64,000 nt of DNA, taken from Streptococcus oralis (GTDB lineage: Bacteria > Bacillota > Bacilli > Lactobacillales > Streptococcaceae). This document shows, piece by piece, positions 37,886-47,058 of this stretch. The stretch spans positions 1,736,001 to 1,800,000 of the forward strand of contig NZ_CP023507.1 in NCBI RefSeq assembly GCF_002386345.1, given 5' to 3'. The first letter of the stretch is position 1; each line of letters starts with the position of its first letter. A program made the position numbers and the translations under genes. Under the pieces are notes generated by a model. The model did not search any database. It was given only the letters and a program-made list of their open reading frames with translations, and had not been told where the DNA came from.

Positions 37886-37942
37886 AAGTTTTTTATAAGA
37901 AATAGGTTTCACGAGAAACATTCTGACTCGGAAAAAAGACCT

Positions 37943-39823
37943 TTAAGTCGTATAAATCGTCGAAGCTGTCGCAATAGTGTGCCACTGGTTGGCTGTTGTG
38001 GCTGTAAATCCCTTGTCTGCGTAGAAGTCAGTAAATGGTAAGATTTCCACTTCTAACTCGTCGATGCGGTCAAGCTGACCAGCTAGATAAGCCTCGATGC
38101 GACTTTCTGCTCGCTTGATGCGTTGCAAGAGTCCTCCCATACGGATATCAACTGTGTCCAAGCCAAAGACCTTGTTTTCCTTCAACCATTGATGGCTAAA
38201 GAGGGCATGGAAATGTTCAATCTCGCTTCTGAGTTTTGGTAATTCTTGTCTGGCGATTTGCTGTAAGCTGACTTTGTCACCGGCTTTATAAGCTTCACGA
38301 ATGCGTCGTCCCACATCCACTTTACTGCTTAAAATCTGGTTCAACTGGGCCTGAGTTTCAAAGAGGTAAGAGTAGTTTCCAGCTTTTTCTTTGATAACAG
38401 CAAGCGTTTCAGCGGCCTGAGCAAAGTGCGGTTTGTCCTGTTCAGGTGTCACGTGCCGGTCAAGAATCGGACAGAGAACATCCTGATAAAAGACATAGCG
38501 GTTGGGATTGATCCCGCTGAGATTGCCTGGCAAGTCTGGTAAGAGGTTAGCTAGGTCAATCTGCATAAAGTCCTCAACCGATAGACCTGTATTGGTCTTG
38601 AAGTGAGCAGACAAACGGTCGAGGTTATTGCGGTAGCTGAGTTCTGCCCAGATTTGCAAGCTGGGTAGGATAGAAAACTGGGCAGTTTCCCCACCATTGT
38701 CCCCCCAACCAGTTACGATGACCTCTTTGATCTGATTAGCACGACAGGCTTTATTGGCCTCGATAGCCACTAGACGGCTGAAATGGTTGTGTGGGGTAAA
38801 ACCAATCCACTTCCAAGCACCACCTGCAAAGGCTATATCTTGGCTAATCTTGTGGTGATTGCGGAAATTACGATTGTACTTTTCTTCGCTATCTTGGTAA
38901 TAATCCCAGTAAACCAAGGTTACACGATCTTTGAGACGGTCTAGGTAAACACGAGTTTCCTCAGGAATTTCCACATCACGGTCGTACTGGCCATCTGCTG
39001 ACATGAGTTTGAAGAACATGTCACTCCACATTTGGCAGTGGAAACCATACTTATCGGCAATATCCAGCACGCGCTCCAAGTGTTGGCACATGAGGAGACT
39101 ACGGTCCACAACACCGTTCAAAATGAGGTAGCGCCCCAAACCAACCAAGTGGGCTTCGTCCATCCCAATATTGACCTTGCGTGTCTGCAGTTTAGACAGA
39201 GTGGCAAACATGCCATCAATCAGGTCATACACCTTTTCTTCACCGATAAGGAGAATGTCCTCTACATCACGGAGTTCTTGCACTTCTTTGACACCCCATT
39301 TGACGAAGGCTGACAAGTGGGCCAAGGTCTGGATGCAAGGCACAAAGGTCATGTCAAACTGCTGGGCGTAGGCTTCTATTTCCTGCAACTCCTCAGCCGA
39401 GTAGGCACCACGGAAATAACCAAAGTAAGGTTGCCCCTCAATCTGATAAGTATCTTCCATGTAGAGCTCAAAGGTTGAATAACCCATGAGAGCCAAGACC
39501 TCAATCATCTGTTTGGCAGAAGCCACATTCAGCACCGCATTTCGAGAACAGTCTGCCATGTAGGCCAAATCTTCATAAGCAGCTTGTTCTTCAAGGTCTA
39601 CCTTATCACCTTCTGCTAGAGCTGTTGCCAACAAGGACAAGGCGCGGTAGAGTTGGTGAGGTTTTCGATAGGTTAGTTGATAGTGTCCACCTTCACCCTT
39701 GATAGAGATAGAGGCTTGGTCAGACTGAGCGACAGCTACCTCTACATCTGGCAGAGAAATGTGATTTTTTAATGCTTCAATAGCTTGCGTTTGCTTGGGA
39801 CTAAGTCCTGTAAATCTTACCAC
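37943..39823 (-). CDS. GH20 beta-N-acetylhexosaminidase, intracellular
   Basis: 626 aa, no signal peptide. The GH20 catalytic Asp-Glu pair is in [13 protein letters not shown] (Asp222, Glu223); MWSDMF and VYWDYYQ are further active-site blocks. It removes terminal GlcNAc or GalNAc from imported glycans; S. pneumoniae GH20C at SP_2141 has the same neighbours. It overlaps the ROK gene by 7 bp and is the last gene of the mannosidase operon. Confidence 0.9.
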   Translation of the reverse strand: MVRFTGLSPKQTQAIEALKNHISLPDVEVAVAQSDQASISIKGEGGHYQLTYRKPHQLYRALSLLATALAEGDKVDLEEQAAYEDLAYMADCSRNAVLNVASAKQMIEVLALMGYSTFELYMEDTYQIEGQPYFGYFRGAYSAEELQEIEAYAQQFDMTFVPCIQTLAHLSAFVKWGVKEVQELRDVEDILLIGEEKVYDLIDGMFATLSKLQTRKVNIGMDEAHLVGLGRYLILNGVVDRSLLMCQHLERVLDIADKYGFHCQMWSDMFFKLMSADGQYDRDVEIPEETRVYLDRLKDRVTLVYWDYYQDSEEKYNRNFRNHHKISQDIAFAGGAWKWIGFTPHNHFSRLVAIEANKACRANQIKEVIVTGWGDNGGETAQFSILPSLQIWAELSYRNNLDRLSAHFKTNTGLSVEDFMQIDLANLLPDLPGNLSGINPNRYVFYQDVLCPILDRHVTPEQDKPHFAQAAETLAVIKEKAGNYSYLFETQAQLNQILSSKVDVGRRIREAYKAGDKVSLQQIARQELPKLRSEIEHFHALFSHQWLKENKVFGLDTVDIRMGGLLQRIKRAESRIEAYLAGQLDRIDELEVEILPFTDFYADKGFTATTANQWHTIATASTIYTT

Positions 39824-40686
39824 TGATTTTCCTCCTGTAGCCAGTTGACAAGGGCACCGTAGAGATTGGCTTCTGCATGATAGGTGCAGGCTTGGATAAC
39901 TGGTGCGACCGTGTATTCTTCGTAGGTCTCGACAAAGTTACCGACAGCCTTCTTGACACCTTGGATAAAATCAGGGTTTTGGCTGATGGAGCCACCTAGG
40001 CTAATGACATCTGGGTCGATCAGATACTGGATATTGAGCAAGCCTTGCGCCAGATTACGGTTCATGCGCTCAATCGCTTCTTGACAAAGAGCATTGCCAG
40101 CTGCGGCCTCTTGGTAAATCTTGCGTCCGTCCCAGTCAGTCTGACCAGACTTTTCAATCACGTATCGCACCATATTTCCAGTTGACGCTAGTTGCGACCA
40201 GTTGTTGAGTTTTTCAGCAGGGGCAAGGGTTGTCATGTAGCCAAACTCTCCCCCCAAGCCGTGGCGACCTCGGTGAAGCTTGCCATTGATAATCATGGCA
40301 CCACCGATTCCAGTCCCAATCACGACACAGGCTGCATTTTCAATCTCTGGATGAGCCAGCAGTTCACTAAGTCCAACACAGTTGGCATCATTTTCTAGAT
40401 GGACAGGGAGTTGATGATGAGCAAGAGCTTCATACCAAGAAAAGCCATGGATGTAAGGTACGGCACTGATTCCCTCAATCACACCTGTTTCTTGATTGAC
40501 CGCGCCTGGAACGCTCATGGCAATGCCCTTATAATCTTTCTCCGACAGACGTTGGTCTAGCCAAGTCAGTAAATCCTCCAAGTTTTCTGGCGTCGGAGTA
40601 CTTGTCTTATCTAGTATTTTTCCATCAGGAGTCAGACTGGCAAACTTAATCCCAGTCCCTCCGATATCAATGGTTGCAATGGTCAT
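39817..40686 (-). CDS. ROK-family sugar kinase
   Basis: 289 aa from the ATG at 40686. Phosphate-binding [10 protein letters not shown] (residues 7-16), sugar-binding [13 protein letters not shown] and ROK signature [21 protein letters not shown]. The usual ROK zinc motif CxCGxxGCxE after GEFGYM is absent, which marks this branch. By context it phosphorylates GlcNAc or mannose released from N-glycans; the substrate is inferred. Confidence 0.87.
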   Translation of the reverse strand: MTIATIDIGGTGIKFASLTPDGKILDKTSTPTPENLEDLLTWLDQRLSEKDYKGIAMSVPGAVNQETGVIEGISAVPYIHGFSWYEALAHHQLPVHLENDANCVGLSELLAHPEIENAACVVIGTGIGGAMIINGKLHRGRHGLGGEFGYMTTLAPAEKLNNWSQLASTGNMVRYVIEKSGQTDWDGRKIYQEAAAGNALCQEAIERMNRNLAQGLLNIQYLIDPDVISLGGSISQNPDFIQGVKKAVGNFVETYEEYTVAPVIQACTYHAEANLYGALVNWLQEENQW

Positions 40687-40696
40687 TGTTCTTCCC

Positions 40697-40740
40697 ATAA
40701 AAAGGGGCGAATCAGTAGTCAATCCTTACTCTTTCGCCCC
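40697..40740 (-). terminator. Intra-operon terminator/attenuator before the ROK gene
   Basis: GGGGCGAA (40704-40711) pairs with TTCGCCCC (40733-40740); on the minus strand the stem runs directly into TTTTTATGGGAAG, where GGGAAG is the ribosome site of the ROK gene. It should reduce ROK and GH20 expression compared with the mannosidases. Confidence 0.65.
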
Positions 40741-40784
40741 TCCTTTCTATCTCTTATTATTAGTTATCAAACACTTTAAAACTG

Positions 40785-43430
40785 TTAAATGTCTTCTTTT
40801 TTGATCAATTCTGTGCGAATCTCTTGTGGCGCTAATAGTCCTGAATGAACGGGATATGGTCGTTCAAGCAAGTCCAAAATGGTTTGTTGGTGTTCAGATA
40901 TGCGCACATTTTCTTGGCTCATATTGTAGTAACGAAGTACATATCCTTCTTCATTTTCAGCTACCTTAAAGGCTGTCGGGCAGACTTGTGGCAAGCTGAG
41001 TGCCGCATGACTCAAGAGGCTACCAGTCGCAGCAACACTTCCTTCTTGTTTAGCAACCTGAAGACTAGTGAATGGTGTTTGGAAGGCTTTGGCACGACGG
41101 AAAGCTGAGAAACGTTCCCCTGCTTGGTGGCATTCAAGTGTAAACTCAACTTCAAACTCACGCAAGCACTGAGCTTCTGGTGTTGGGAAGTAACCCCAGT
41201 CACCTAACTCACCTGATGCACGCAAAATGGTCACTGCAATGGTGTCGTCTCCAAGGATTTCATACTCGTGCAATCCTTTATTAGCCACTGTCACCCCTTT
41301 TTCATCATCATACAGACTGACAAAGGCTTGTTGGTGTTGAGGATTTTCAGGATTTTCCCAAGAAGCAGCTGGTTTATTTGGTCGTGTCACCACCTCATAG
41401 ATGCTTTCAGAGTCATTGCTTGGACGTGTGTTATGAGTCTTGACCAAGAGACGGATACGGTGGTCCTTGGCTGTGTTAGTAAAGCGAGTCTTGAAACGAA
41501 TTTGTGGATTGTCAACAAAGACGGTCATCTCTGTTTCAAGAAGAACGCTTGTCAATTCTTCTGAGCGCCCAGCTTCACGCGTCATAAACTCGATGATGCC
41601 TCTTTGTTCCGCATCCAGTTTTTCGTCTGCACTTACTGGAATTGTCAATTCATGCTTGAGCAAAATCTTGGCAAAACGTGCTGTATTTTCCAAGACCTCA
41701 TAGCCTTTGAGTTCTGCGTAGATAGGCTCTGTTCCTTTTGGTTGGAAGTAGATGTACTCATTTCCAATGTCACCACGGTCTTCAAAGCGAATAACATCTT
41801 CATAAGCTTCATGAGTTGTCTTGTCGTAGACCGTGATGTTTTCATCCACACTGACCGTTACAAATGGCGTATCAATCACTCCATTTTGGTAAATACCGTC
41901 ACGGTGTTCTTGTTCTCCTTCAAGCAATTGGAAGGTTGTCCAAGAGAGAGGTGCTAGATGAACAGGGACTGTCACGCGCACTTGTCGAGCAATACGAGCC
42001 TGACGGAACTTGTCTTTTGGTAAATCATACTCAAAATTAGCTCCCAAATCTTCGATTTTCGCTTCTACAGCATGTCCTTCCAAGTCTTCAACACGGTAGC
42101 TTGGCAAGGTCAAGGCTGCCATCTTCTTATAGCCTTCTGTTGGGTGCAATTCTTTGAAATCACAAGTCGCCACATCAATCACTGTGCTGACCGTATCAAC
42201 CTTATCATGCAAGCCTGTATTGATAACCGTAAAGAGATGGCCGCTTTGGGCTTCATGGGTTGCGATTTTACCCTTCCACTCGTTGAGAAGGTTAGTTTTC
42301 ACAAAGTTTCCGACTTGGTTGACCTTGGCAAAACGTGTCTCCATCTCACGGTGAACCTCGTCCACGCTACAGCCACAGATACTGTCATGTGGCGCATTTT
42401 GTAGAAGAACTTTCCAAGCATAGGTCAACTGGTCCTTATGGTTGTGCCCACCAGTGATGACAGTTAATGGCTCCACCACTTGTTCTAGCAGGTTACTATT
42501 TTCTTGGAAGGCTTGTTTAAGGTAAATCCGTGATGAGGAAGTGTTGGCAAGCGTGTACCAACCATCTGTTTCTTGACTCGTCAACTCACCTGTAACCGTA
42601 GATAACTGCTCCGGTAGGGCACTTTCTACTGCATGGACATAGTCATCAAAGGAACTATGCACAAAGGTTACATCTGGGAAGAGTTCATTTGCCACACGAA
42701 TGGCTTCGCTCAGATTTCGCTGTACAGGCTGGTGGTCACAGCCGTTCATCATCAACCATTGGTTGGTCGAAGCATAGTCACGTACGTCTGACAATTTTTG
42801 TCTCCAGAAAGTCAGGGCCTCATCCTTATCAACTGGGATTTCATTCCCATTACTATACCAGTTGGCAAAGAGGATACCGAGGACACGACTTCCGTCCGCA
42901 CCCTGCCAGTACATTTCTGAAAATTGGGAAGTAAACTGCTCATCTTCGAGGACTTGGTTGTCAAATCCAATCGGCTTCACACCACGCCCAAAAGCTGCCA
43001 CGTGAATACCTGATTTTTGAAGGATTTGGGGAGCTTGCCCCATATTTCCAAAGGTATCTGGGAAGTAACCAATCTGGGTTGATTTGCCCCATTTTGCACA
43101 TTCTGCTTGACCAATCAAGGTATTGCGAACATTGGCTTCACTTGAAATCAAGTAATCATCCTGCAAGATGTAAAAGGGACCAATTTTGAGTTTGCCTTCG
43201 TCGATGTAACGTTGGACTTTGTCGCGATTTTCAGGGCGAATTTCCAAATAGTCATCAAGGACAATGGTTTGGCCATCCAAGTGGAAACTCTTGAACTCAG
43301 GGTCATTTTCAAAAAGGTCAAAAAGATTATCAAATAATTCCACCAACTGCATACGGTGGCTTTCAAAAGGTAAGTACCACTCACGGTCCCAGTGACTATG
43401 TGAGATAATATGTACAACAACATTTTCCAT
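40785..43430 (-). CDS. GH38 alpha-mannosidase
   Basis: 881 aa from the ATG at 43430. Zinc-site HSHWDREWYLPFE at residues 10-22 and the nucleophile region YFPDTFGNMGQAPQIL are typical of GH38 class II mannosidases; NDSESIYEVVTRP and the long beta-sandwich half follow. The pneumococcal homologue (SP_2143) prefers alpha-1,3-mannose of N-glycans. Cytoplasmic, second in its operon after GH125. Confidence 0.93.
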   Translation of the reverse strand: MENVVVHIISHSHWDREWYLPFESHRMQLVELFDNLFDLFENDPEFKSFHLDGQTIVLDDYLEIRPENRDKVQRYIDEGKLKIGPFYILQDDYLISSEANVRNTLIGQAECAKWGKSTQIGYFPDTFGNMGQAPQILQKSGIHVAAFGRGVKPIGFDNQVLEDEQFTSQFSEMYWQGADGSRVLGILFANWYSNGNEIPVDKDEALTFWRQKLSDVRDYASTNQWLMMNGCDHQPVQRNLSEAIRVANELFPDVTFVHSSFDDYVHAVESALPEQLSTVTGELTSQETDGWYTLANTSSSRIYLKQAFQENSNLLEQVVEPLTVITGGHNHKDQLTYAWKVLLQNAPHDSICGCSVDEVHREMETRFAKVNQVGNFVKTNLLNEWKGKIATHEAQSGHLFTVINTGLHDKVDTVSTVIDVATCDFKELHPTEGYKKMAALTLPSYRVEDLEGHAVEAKIEDLGANFEYDLPKDKFRQARIARQVRVTVPVHLAPLSWTTFQLLEGEQEHRDGIYQNGVIDTPFVTVSVDENITVYDKTTHEAYEDVIRFEDRGDIGNEYIYFQPKGTEPIYAELKGYEVLENTARFAKILLKHELTIPVSADEKLDAEQRGIIEFMTREAGRSEELTSVLLETEMTVFVDNPQIRFKTRFTNTAKDHRIRLLVKTHNTRPSNDSESIYEVVTRPNKPAASWENPENPQHQQAFVSLYDDEKGVTVANKGLHEYEILGDDTIAVTILRASGELGDWGYFPTPEAQCLREFEVEFTLECHQAGERFSAFRRAKAFQTPFTSLQVAKQEGSVAATGSLLSHAALSLPQVCPTAFKVAENEEGYVLRYYNMSQENVRISEHQQTILDLLERPYPVHSGLLAPQEIRTELIKKEDI

Positions 43431-43486
43431 GAAGTAAAACCTCATTCTAAATTTAAATTTTTATTTCTATCTAACTAAAGAACTGA

Positions 43487-44767
43487 CTAGCGAATATCCA
43501 GGTAATCCAAGACTAATTCACAGAACATCATGTTGGCCCAAGAGAACCATTCACGAGAGTAGAGCGTTGGGTCATCCACGTGGAAGCTTTCGTGCATGAC
43601 ACCTGTACCACCATCGCAGGCAACCAGCTGATCGAGTAAGAATTTCTTCTCTGCCTTATCTCTTGTTGTCAAGCCTTGGATAGAAAGGGCAATGGGCCAG
43701 ATATAGCGATAGAAGGTATGAGAACTTCCGAGACCGCTAGCGTATTCTCCTTGGTAGAAGTATGGATTTTCAGGGCTCAGAATGGTGCGACGAGTGGCTT
43801 GATACACTTCATCGTTGACATCGCAATAGCCCAGATAAGGCGCCGCCAACAAACTTGGTACGTTTGGATCATCCATGATGCTGGCATTTCCTAAACCATC
43901 CACTTCAAAGGCATAAATCTTTTCGCCCTTGCTGTTAGTTGTGTAAGCGTAATTTTCGATGCCTTCTTGGATTTCAGACTGGAGACGCTCAGCGTCTGCC
44001 ATGATGTTTTGGCTATCAGCTAGATCCAGTTCTTCAAAGATTTCTTGGACATAACCCAAGACCACTACTGCAAACATATTTGACGGAATCAAATAGCTAT
44101 ACTGACAGCAGTCATCACTCGGGCGAAAGGCTGACCAGGTCATACCTGTCACTGCAAAGGCAGGTCCAAAGCCATCATTTACCAAGGTGTCTTCCCTGCG
44201 GTCCGTATCACGGACAAAACGATAAGGTGAATTGTTGTGGTCTTGTTCCACTGTCCAAAGATGAAGAATTTCCTTGGTCGCTGCGACAAAAGTCTCATCA
44301 AACTGACTGGTCTCTCCAGTCTCTTTCCAGAGGAGATAAGCCAACTGCAAAGGATAGCAAAGAGAGTCCACTTCGTACTTGCGTTCCCAAATCCAACCAT
44401 TAAGGTCGGTATGGTCAGTCTCGTGGTGGCCCTTCCAGTTTTCCTCAATGTTAAAGGAGTTGGCATAAGGATCCTTGAGCACCAAGGTCATCTGACGCTT
44501 AACCAAACCTGCAATAGTCTGACGCAGGAGGGCATCTCTTTTAGCCACATGCAAGTAGGGTCTGAGTTGGGCTGTCGAATCCCGAAGCCACATGGCAGGA
44601 ATATCCCCAGTCAAAACAAAAGTTGAGCCATCTTCTAAAATCTCGACCGTATTGTCCAAGGTGTCTGTATAGCAACGCTCGAAGACATCCACCCACTCGG
44701 GATGGTCCTTAGCCCGCTCCGCTACTTCGTTCAGCCATTCTCTAACAATTTCTTTAGAATATACCAT
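43487..44767 (-). CDS. GH125 exo-alpha-1,6-mannosidase
   Basis: 426 aa. The (alpha/alpha)6 barrel signature GDIPAMWLRDSTAQLRPYL (residues 52-70) holds the catalytic acid Asp; FGPAFAVTGMTWSAFRPSDD and SWANMMFCELVLDYL fit the family. Homologue SP_2144 trims alpha-1,6-mannose from the N-glycan core. First gene of GH125-GH38-ROK-GH20, divergent from GH92. Confidence 0.93.
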   Translation of the reverse strand: MVYSKEIVREWLNEVAERAKDHPEWVDVFERCYTDTLDNTVEILEDGSTFVLTGDIPAMWLRDSTAQLRPYLHVAKRDALLRQTIAGLVKRQMTLVLKDPYANSFNIEENWKGHHETDHTDLNGWIWERKYEVDSLCYPLQLAYLLWKETGETSQFDETFVAATKEILHLWTVEQDHNNSPYRFVRDTDRREDTLVNDGFGPAFAVTGMTWSAFRPSDDCCQYSYLIPSNMFAVVVLGYVQEIFEELDLADSQNIMADAERLQSEIQEGIENYAYTTNSKGEKIYAFEVDGLGNASIMDDPNVPSLLAAPYLGYCDVNDEVYQATRRTILSPENPYFYQGEYASGLGSSHTFYRYIWPIALSIQGLTTRDKAEKKFLLDQLVACDGGTGVMHESFHVDDPTLYSREWFSWANMMFCELVLDYLDIR

Positions 44768-44934
44768 AAACTTTTACCTCATTCAAACAAGATTCATTTT
44801 CAGTATATAGCTTTTAGCCCAGAAAATATATACACAAATGATAGTCATTTTTCTACAAAATTGTTATATTTGAAACTCCTTTTCTAAAGACCATTTTTTC
44901 TGATATAATGTAGAAAACAGCTAAAGGAAATACC
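44768..44934. promoter_or_regulatory. Divergent promoter region between GH125 and GH92
   Basis: Holds plus-strand TGATATAAT (TATAAT 44905-44910, extended -10) for GH92, a minus-strand TATACT near 44798-44803 for GH125, and a central inverted repeat AAATGA-tag-TCATTT (44836-44850) that could bind a shared regulator. No full cre match found. Confidence 0.55.
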
Positions 44935-47022
44935 ATGAAACCACTACTTGAAACCATCGATACCCGCTTTGGGACTGCTAGCAAGCATGCCTTTTCTCGG
45001 GGAAATACCCTGCCTTACACGGGCGTTCCTTTTGGGATGAATTATTTTGTGCCTCAGACCAGCGATCAGGAGGGAGCTTGGTTTTTCGAACCACATCTGC
45101 CCATCTTTCAAGGGATTCGATTAACCCACCAGCCCAGTCCTTGGATTGGCGACTACTCTTGGCTGCTTCTGACACCTATCACCGGCCAGCTTGGGGGAGA
45201 TAGCCTCTTTCACCGTCAATCCTCCTATGATAGGGATAAAGCTTCCTTCCAACCTCATTATCTGAAGATTTTCTCCCTGCGCTTTCAGATTGAAACCCAG
45301 CTTACACCGACTTGCTATGGCGCTTCTATTCGTTTGGAGCAAAAGCAAGACAAAGCCCTCTCCCTCTATCTTCACGCAGCAGATGAACTGACAGGAGAAC
45401 AAATAGATAAGCGGACTCTTGCCCTGCGTCAAGAGGGAAAAACAGAGACCAACAAAAATCCGCTGATACTGTTTACTGCTTTACAAATGAATACGGATAT
45501 TCTTGCTATCACACAAGAAGAGGGAGACTGGCGAATTGACTTAGCAAGCAGTCAAGCCGAGATTCAACTAGCAACTTCTTTCATATCGCCTTCTCAAGCG
45601 CTGCTTAATCTACCTCAAAAGGACTTTGATAGCTGTAAAGCAAATGCCCAAGCAGACTGGGAAAATCTCCTCCACCGTTTTGATATCGTGGAGACAGGGG
45701 AAGCCGACCGAACCTTTTTTGATCACTGCCTCTACAGACTCTTCCTTTTCCCACAGACATTTTATGAGGTGAACGAGTCAGGGCAGGCCATCCACATGGA
45801 TTTGTCTACTGGTACTGTCAAGCCCGGTGTCCTCTTTAGCAACAATGGTTTCTGGGATACCTTCCGCACCACCTTCCCCCTCTTTGCCCTTATCATACCG
45901 GAACACTATCACCGCTTTCTAGAAGGTTTCCTCAATAGCTACCGCGATACTGGTTTCCTGCCAAAATGGCTGGCTCCAGATGAGCGTGGCATGATGCCTG
46001 GCACTCTTTTAGACGGCATTATCGCAGATAGCGCCTGCAAGGACATAACCCCCGACTTGGAAGAAGAATTCCTCCAAGCCATGCTGGAGACAGCCACCGA
46101 GTCTGATCCTCTTGGCATCAACGGTCGCCACGGTTTGGCCCAATACCAAGAACTGGGCTATCTATCCTCAGACAATCACGAAAGCGTCAGTCACACCCTA
46201 GACTATGCCTATAGCGATTTTTGTATCGCTAGCTGCGCCCAAAAGCTTGGTCAGAATGACATCGCTGAGACTTATAAGGTCGCATCGCAGAATTTCCGTC
46301 ATCTCTTTGACTCTGAGACAGGCTATATGCGTGCGCGAGACAGTCAAGGCAACTTCCGACCTGACTTCTCTCCTTACAGTTGGGGACGAGACTACGCCGA
46401 ATGTTCTGCCATTCAAGCGACTTTGGGCGTTCTACACGACATCCCTGGCTTAATCCAACTGATGGGTGGAAAAGAAGCCTTCAGCAATTATCTTTTGAAA
46501 GCCTGTCAGGACGCTCCTCTCTTTGAGACGACTGGCTATGGTTACGAGATTCACGAGATGAGCGAGATGGCTACCGCTCCTTTTGGGCAAATCGCCATTT
46601 CCAACCAGCCTAGCTTCCACATTCCATATCTCTTTCGCTATAGCAACTATCCAGACTACACTGCTCTACTCATCAAGTCGATACGTCAGAAAGCCTTTCA
46701 CCCCAGCTGGCAAGCCTATCCTGGCGATGAGGACAATGGCAGTCTCTCTGCTTGGTATATCTGGTCAGCTCTCGGATTCTATCCGACCTGTCCAGGAAAA
46801 CCCAGTTACGACCTCGGAATCCCTCTCTTTGATCACCTCCGTATCTACCTGGCTAAGGAAAATAAATGGCTGGATATCCATGCCGAGCAAAACCACAGCC
46901 ATTTCAACTTTGTCAAAGAATGCCGATTGGACAAGAACATAGTATCTAGCCTTCAACACCAAGACCTCTTGAAAGCTGAGCAACTGACCTTTACACTTAG
47001 CTGGTTGCCAAATCACTCATAA
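44935..47022 (+). CDS. GH92 alpha-mannosidase
   Basis: 695 aa, no signal peptide. N-terminal beta-sandwich, then the (alpha/alpha)6 domain with GFWDTFRTTFPLF and the calcium-site block PGDEDNGSLSAWYIWSALGFYP (split PGDEDNGSLSAW, YIWSALGFYP, about residues 600-621). GH92 enzymes are calcium-dependent exo-mannosidases; the pneumococcal SP_2145 enzyme acts on alpha-1,2 links. It is the only plus-strand gene of the glycan locus. Confidence 0.92.
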   Translation: MKPLLETIDTRFGTASKHAFSRGNTLPYTGVPFGMNYFVPQTSDQEGAWFFEPHLPIFQGIRLTHQPSPWIGDYSWLLLTPITGQLGGDSLFHRQSSYDRDKASFQPHYLKIFSLRFQIETQLTPTCYGASIRLEQKQDKALSLYLHAADELTGEQIDKRTLALRQEGKTETNKNPLILFTALQMNTDILAITQEEGDWRIDLASSQAEIQLATSFISPSQALLNLPQKDFDSCKANAQADWENLLHRFDIVETGEADRTFFDHCLYRLFLFPQTFYEVNESGQAIHMDLSTGTVKPGVLFSNNGFWDTFRTTFPLFALIIPEHYHRFLEGFLNSYRDTGFLPKWLAPDERGMMPGTLLDGIIADSACKDITPDLEEEFLQAMLETATESDPLGINGRHGLAQYQELGYLSSDNHESVSHTLDYAYSDFCIASCAQKLGQNDIAETYKVASQNFRHLFDSETGYMRARDSQGNFRPDFSPYSWGRDYAECSAIQATLGVLHDIPGLIQLMGGKEAFSNYLLKACQDAPLFETTGYGYEIHEMSEMATAPFGQIAISNQPSFHIPYLFRYSNYPDYTALLIKSIRQKAFHPSWQAYPGDEDNGSLSAWYIWSALGFYPTCPGKPSYDLGIPLFDHLRIYLAKENKWLDIHAEQNHSHFNFVKECRLDKNIVSSLQHQDLLKAEQLTFTLSWLPNHS

Positions 47023-47028
47023 CCAAAA

Positions 47029-47054
47029 GAACCTTTGCATCGCGCAAAGGTTCT
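47029..47054. terminator. Bidirectional terminator between GH92 and GH29
   Basis: AGAACCTTTGC-atcgc-GCAAAGGTTCT, an 11-pair perfect stem with T-rich tail TCTTTT on the plus strand. Confidence 0.88.
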
Positions 47055-47058
47055 TCTT

